This document shows, one piece after another, positions 7,540-7,620 of a stretch of DNA of 7,620 nt (position 1 is its first letter; each line of letters starts with the position of its first letter). A program made the translations under genes and the position numbers. The notes below the pieces were generated by a model. It searched no databases. It saw only the letters and a program-made list of their open reading frames with translations, and was not told where the DNA came from. The DNA is from Bifidobacteriaceae bacterium (lineage in GTDB: Bacteria > Actinomycetota > Actinomycetes > Actinomycetales > Bifidobacteriaceae): the NCBI GenBank assembly GCA_031260825.1, contig JAISKS010000086.1:1-7620 (forward strand), given 5' to 3'.

Positions 7540-7619
7540 TTTTGCCGAGACCCACTTTTGGTTCCTTTTTAACCCCAAAAAGGACCTCAAAAGGGAACCA
7601 AAAGTGGGTCTCGCCAAAA
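7540..7619. repeat. Hairpin element copy B
   Basis: The arm CGAGACCCACTTTTGGTTCC at 7546-7565 pairs perfectly with its reverse complement at 7594-7613. The stem continues inward by one G-T wobble and four A-T pairs to give a loop at 7571-7588. It continues outward after one mismatch through G7544-C7615 and four T-A pairs. The core 7546-7619 matches copy A (6025-6098) at 71 of 74 positions without gaps. It lies about 190 nt after the nuclease stop and at the window edge. The T-rich run is on the 5' side and the A-rich run on the 3' side, the reverse of an intrinsic terminator. Confidence 0.9.
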
Positions 7620-7620
7620 A

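Overview
The window is AT-rich and has a standard genetic code: about 1,990 sense codons run without an in-frame TGA, and both genes end in TAA. It holds the 3' part of a giant surface protein gene, one complete nuclease-family gene, and an unusual set of non-coding repeats around the second gene. There is no rRNA, tRNA or ribosomal protein gene to fix the taxonomy. An Ig-like, cysteine-containing exoprotein held by a C-terminal membrane helix rather than an LPXTG signal, next to an AbiEi/DUF559 protein of the kind common in Actinobacteria, suggests a monoderm-type bacterium. A Patescibacteria/CPR lineage such as Saccharibacteria is possible, but that is low-confidence inference.

Positions 1-5973 encode the C-terminal ~1,990 residues of a secreted, membrane-anchored protein. 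It is built of bacterial Ig-like modules marked by D-x-x-x-P starts and D-x-A-G-N ends. It finishes with a single transmembrane helix and a charged cytoplasmic tail. The true start lies upstream of the window. Positions 6345-7352 encode a 335-residue protein with an AbiEi-type N-terminal winged helix and a C-terminal DUF559/Vsr-like PD-(D/E)xK nuclease domain.

The non-coding DNA is the most unusual part. A 74-nt hairpin element with 20-bp perfect arms occurs twice in the same orientation, at 6025-6098 and 7546-7619. The copies differ at only 3 of 74 positions, they bracket the nuclease gene, and the spacing between them is 1,521 bp. The first copy carries an extra, tandemly duplicated left arm, so two alternative hairpins can form. 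The A/T flanks run opposite to those of an intrinsic terminator. Between the nuclease stop codon and the second hairpin lies an array of eight degenerate CAAACYCTGATTAAAC units. The array begins inside the coding sequence, and its first unit supplies the stop codon. Part of it is a 74-bp tandem duplication.

The nuclease gene has a compositional step: a very AT-rich 5' third, a GC-rich core and an AT-rich end. Together with the bracketing repeats, this makes 5993-7619 look like a mobile or recombining cassette placed just downstream of the surface protein gene. No transposase or recombinase is visible, so mobility would have to be supplied from elsewhere.
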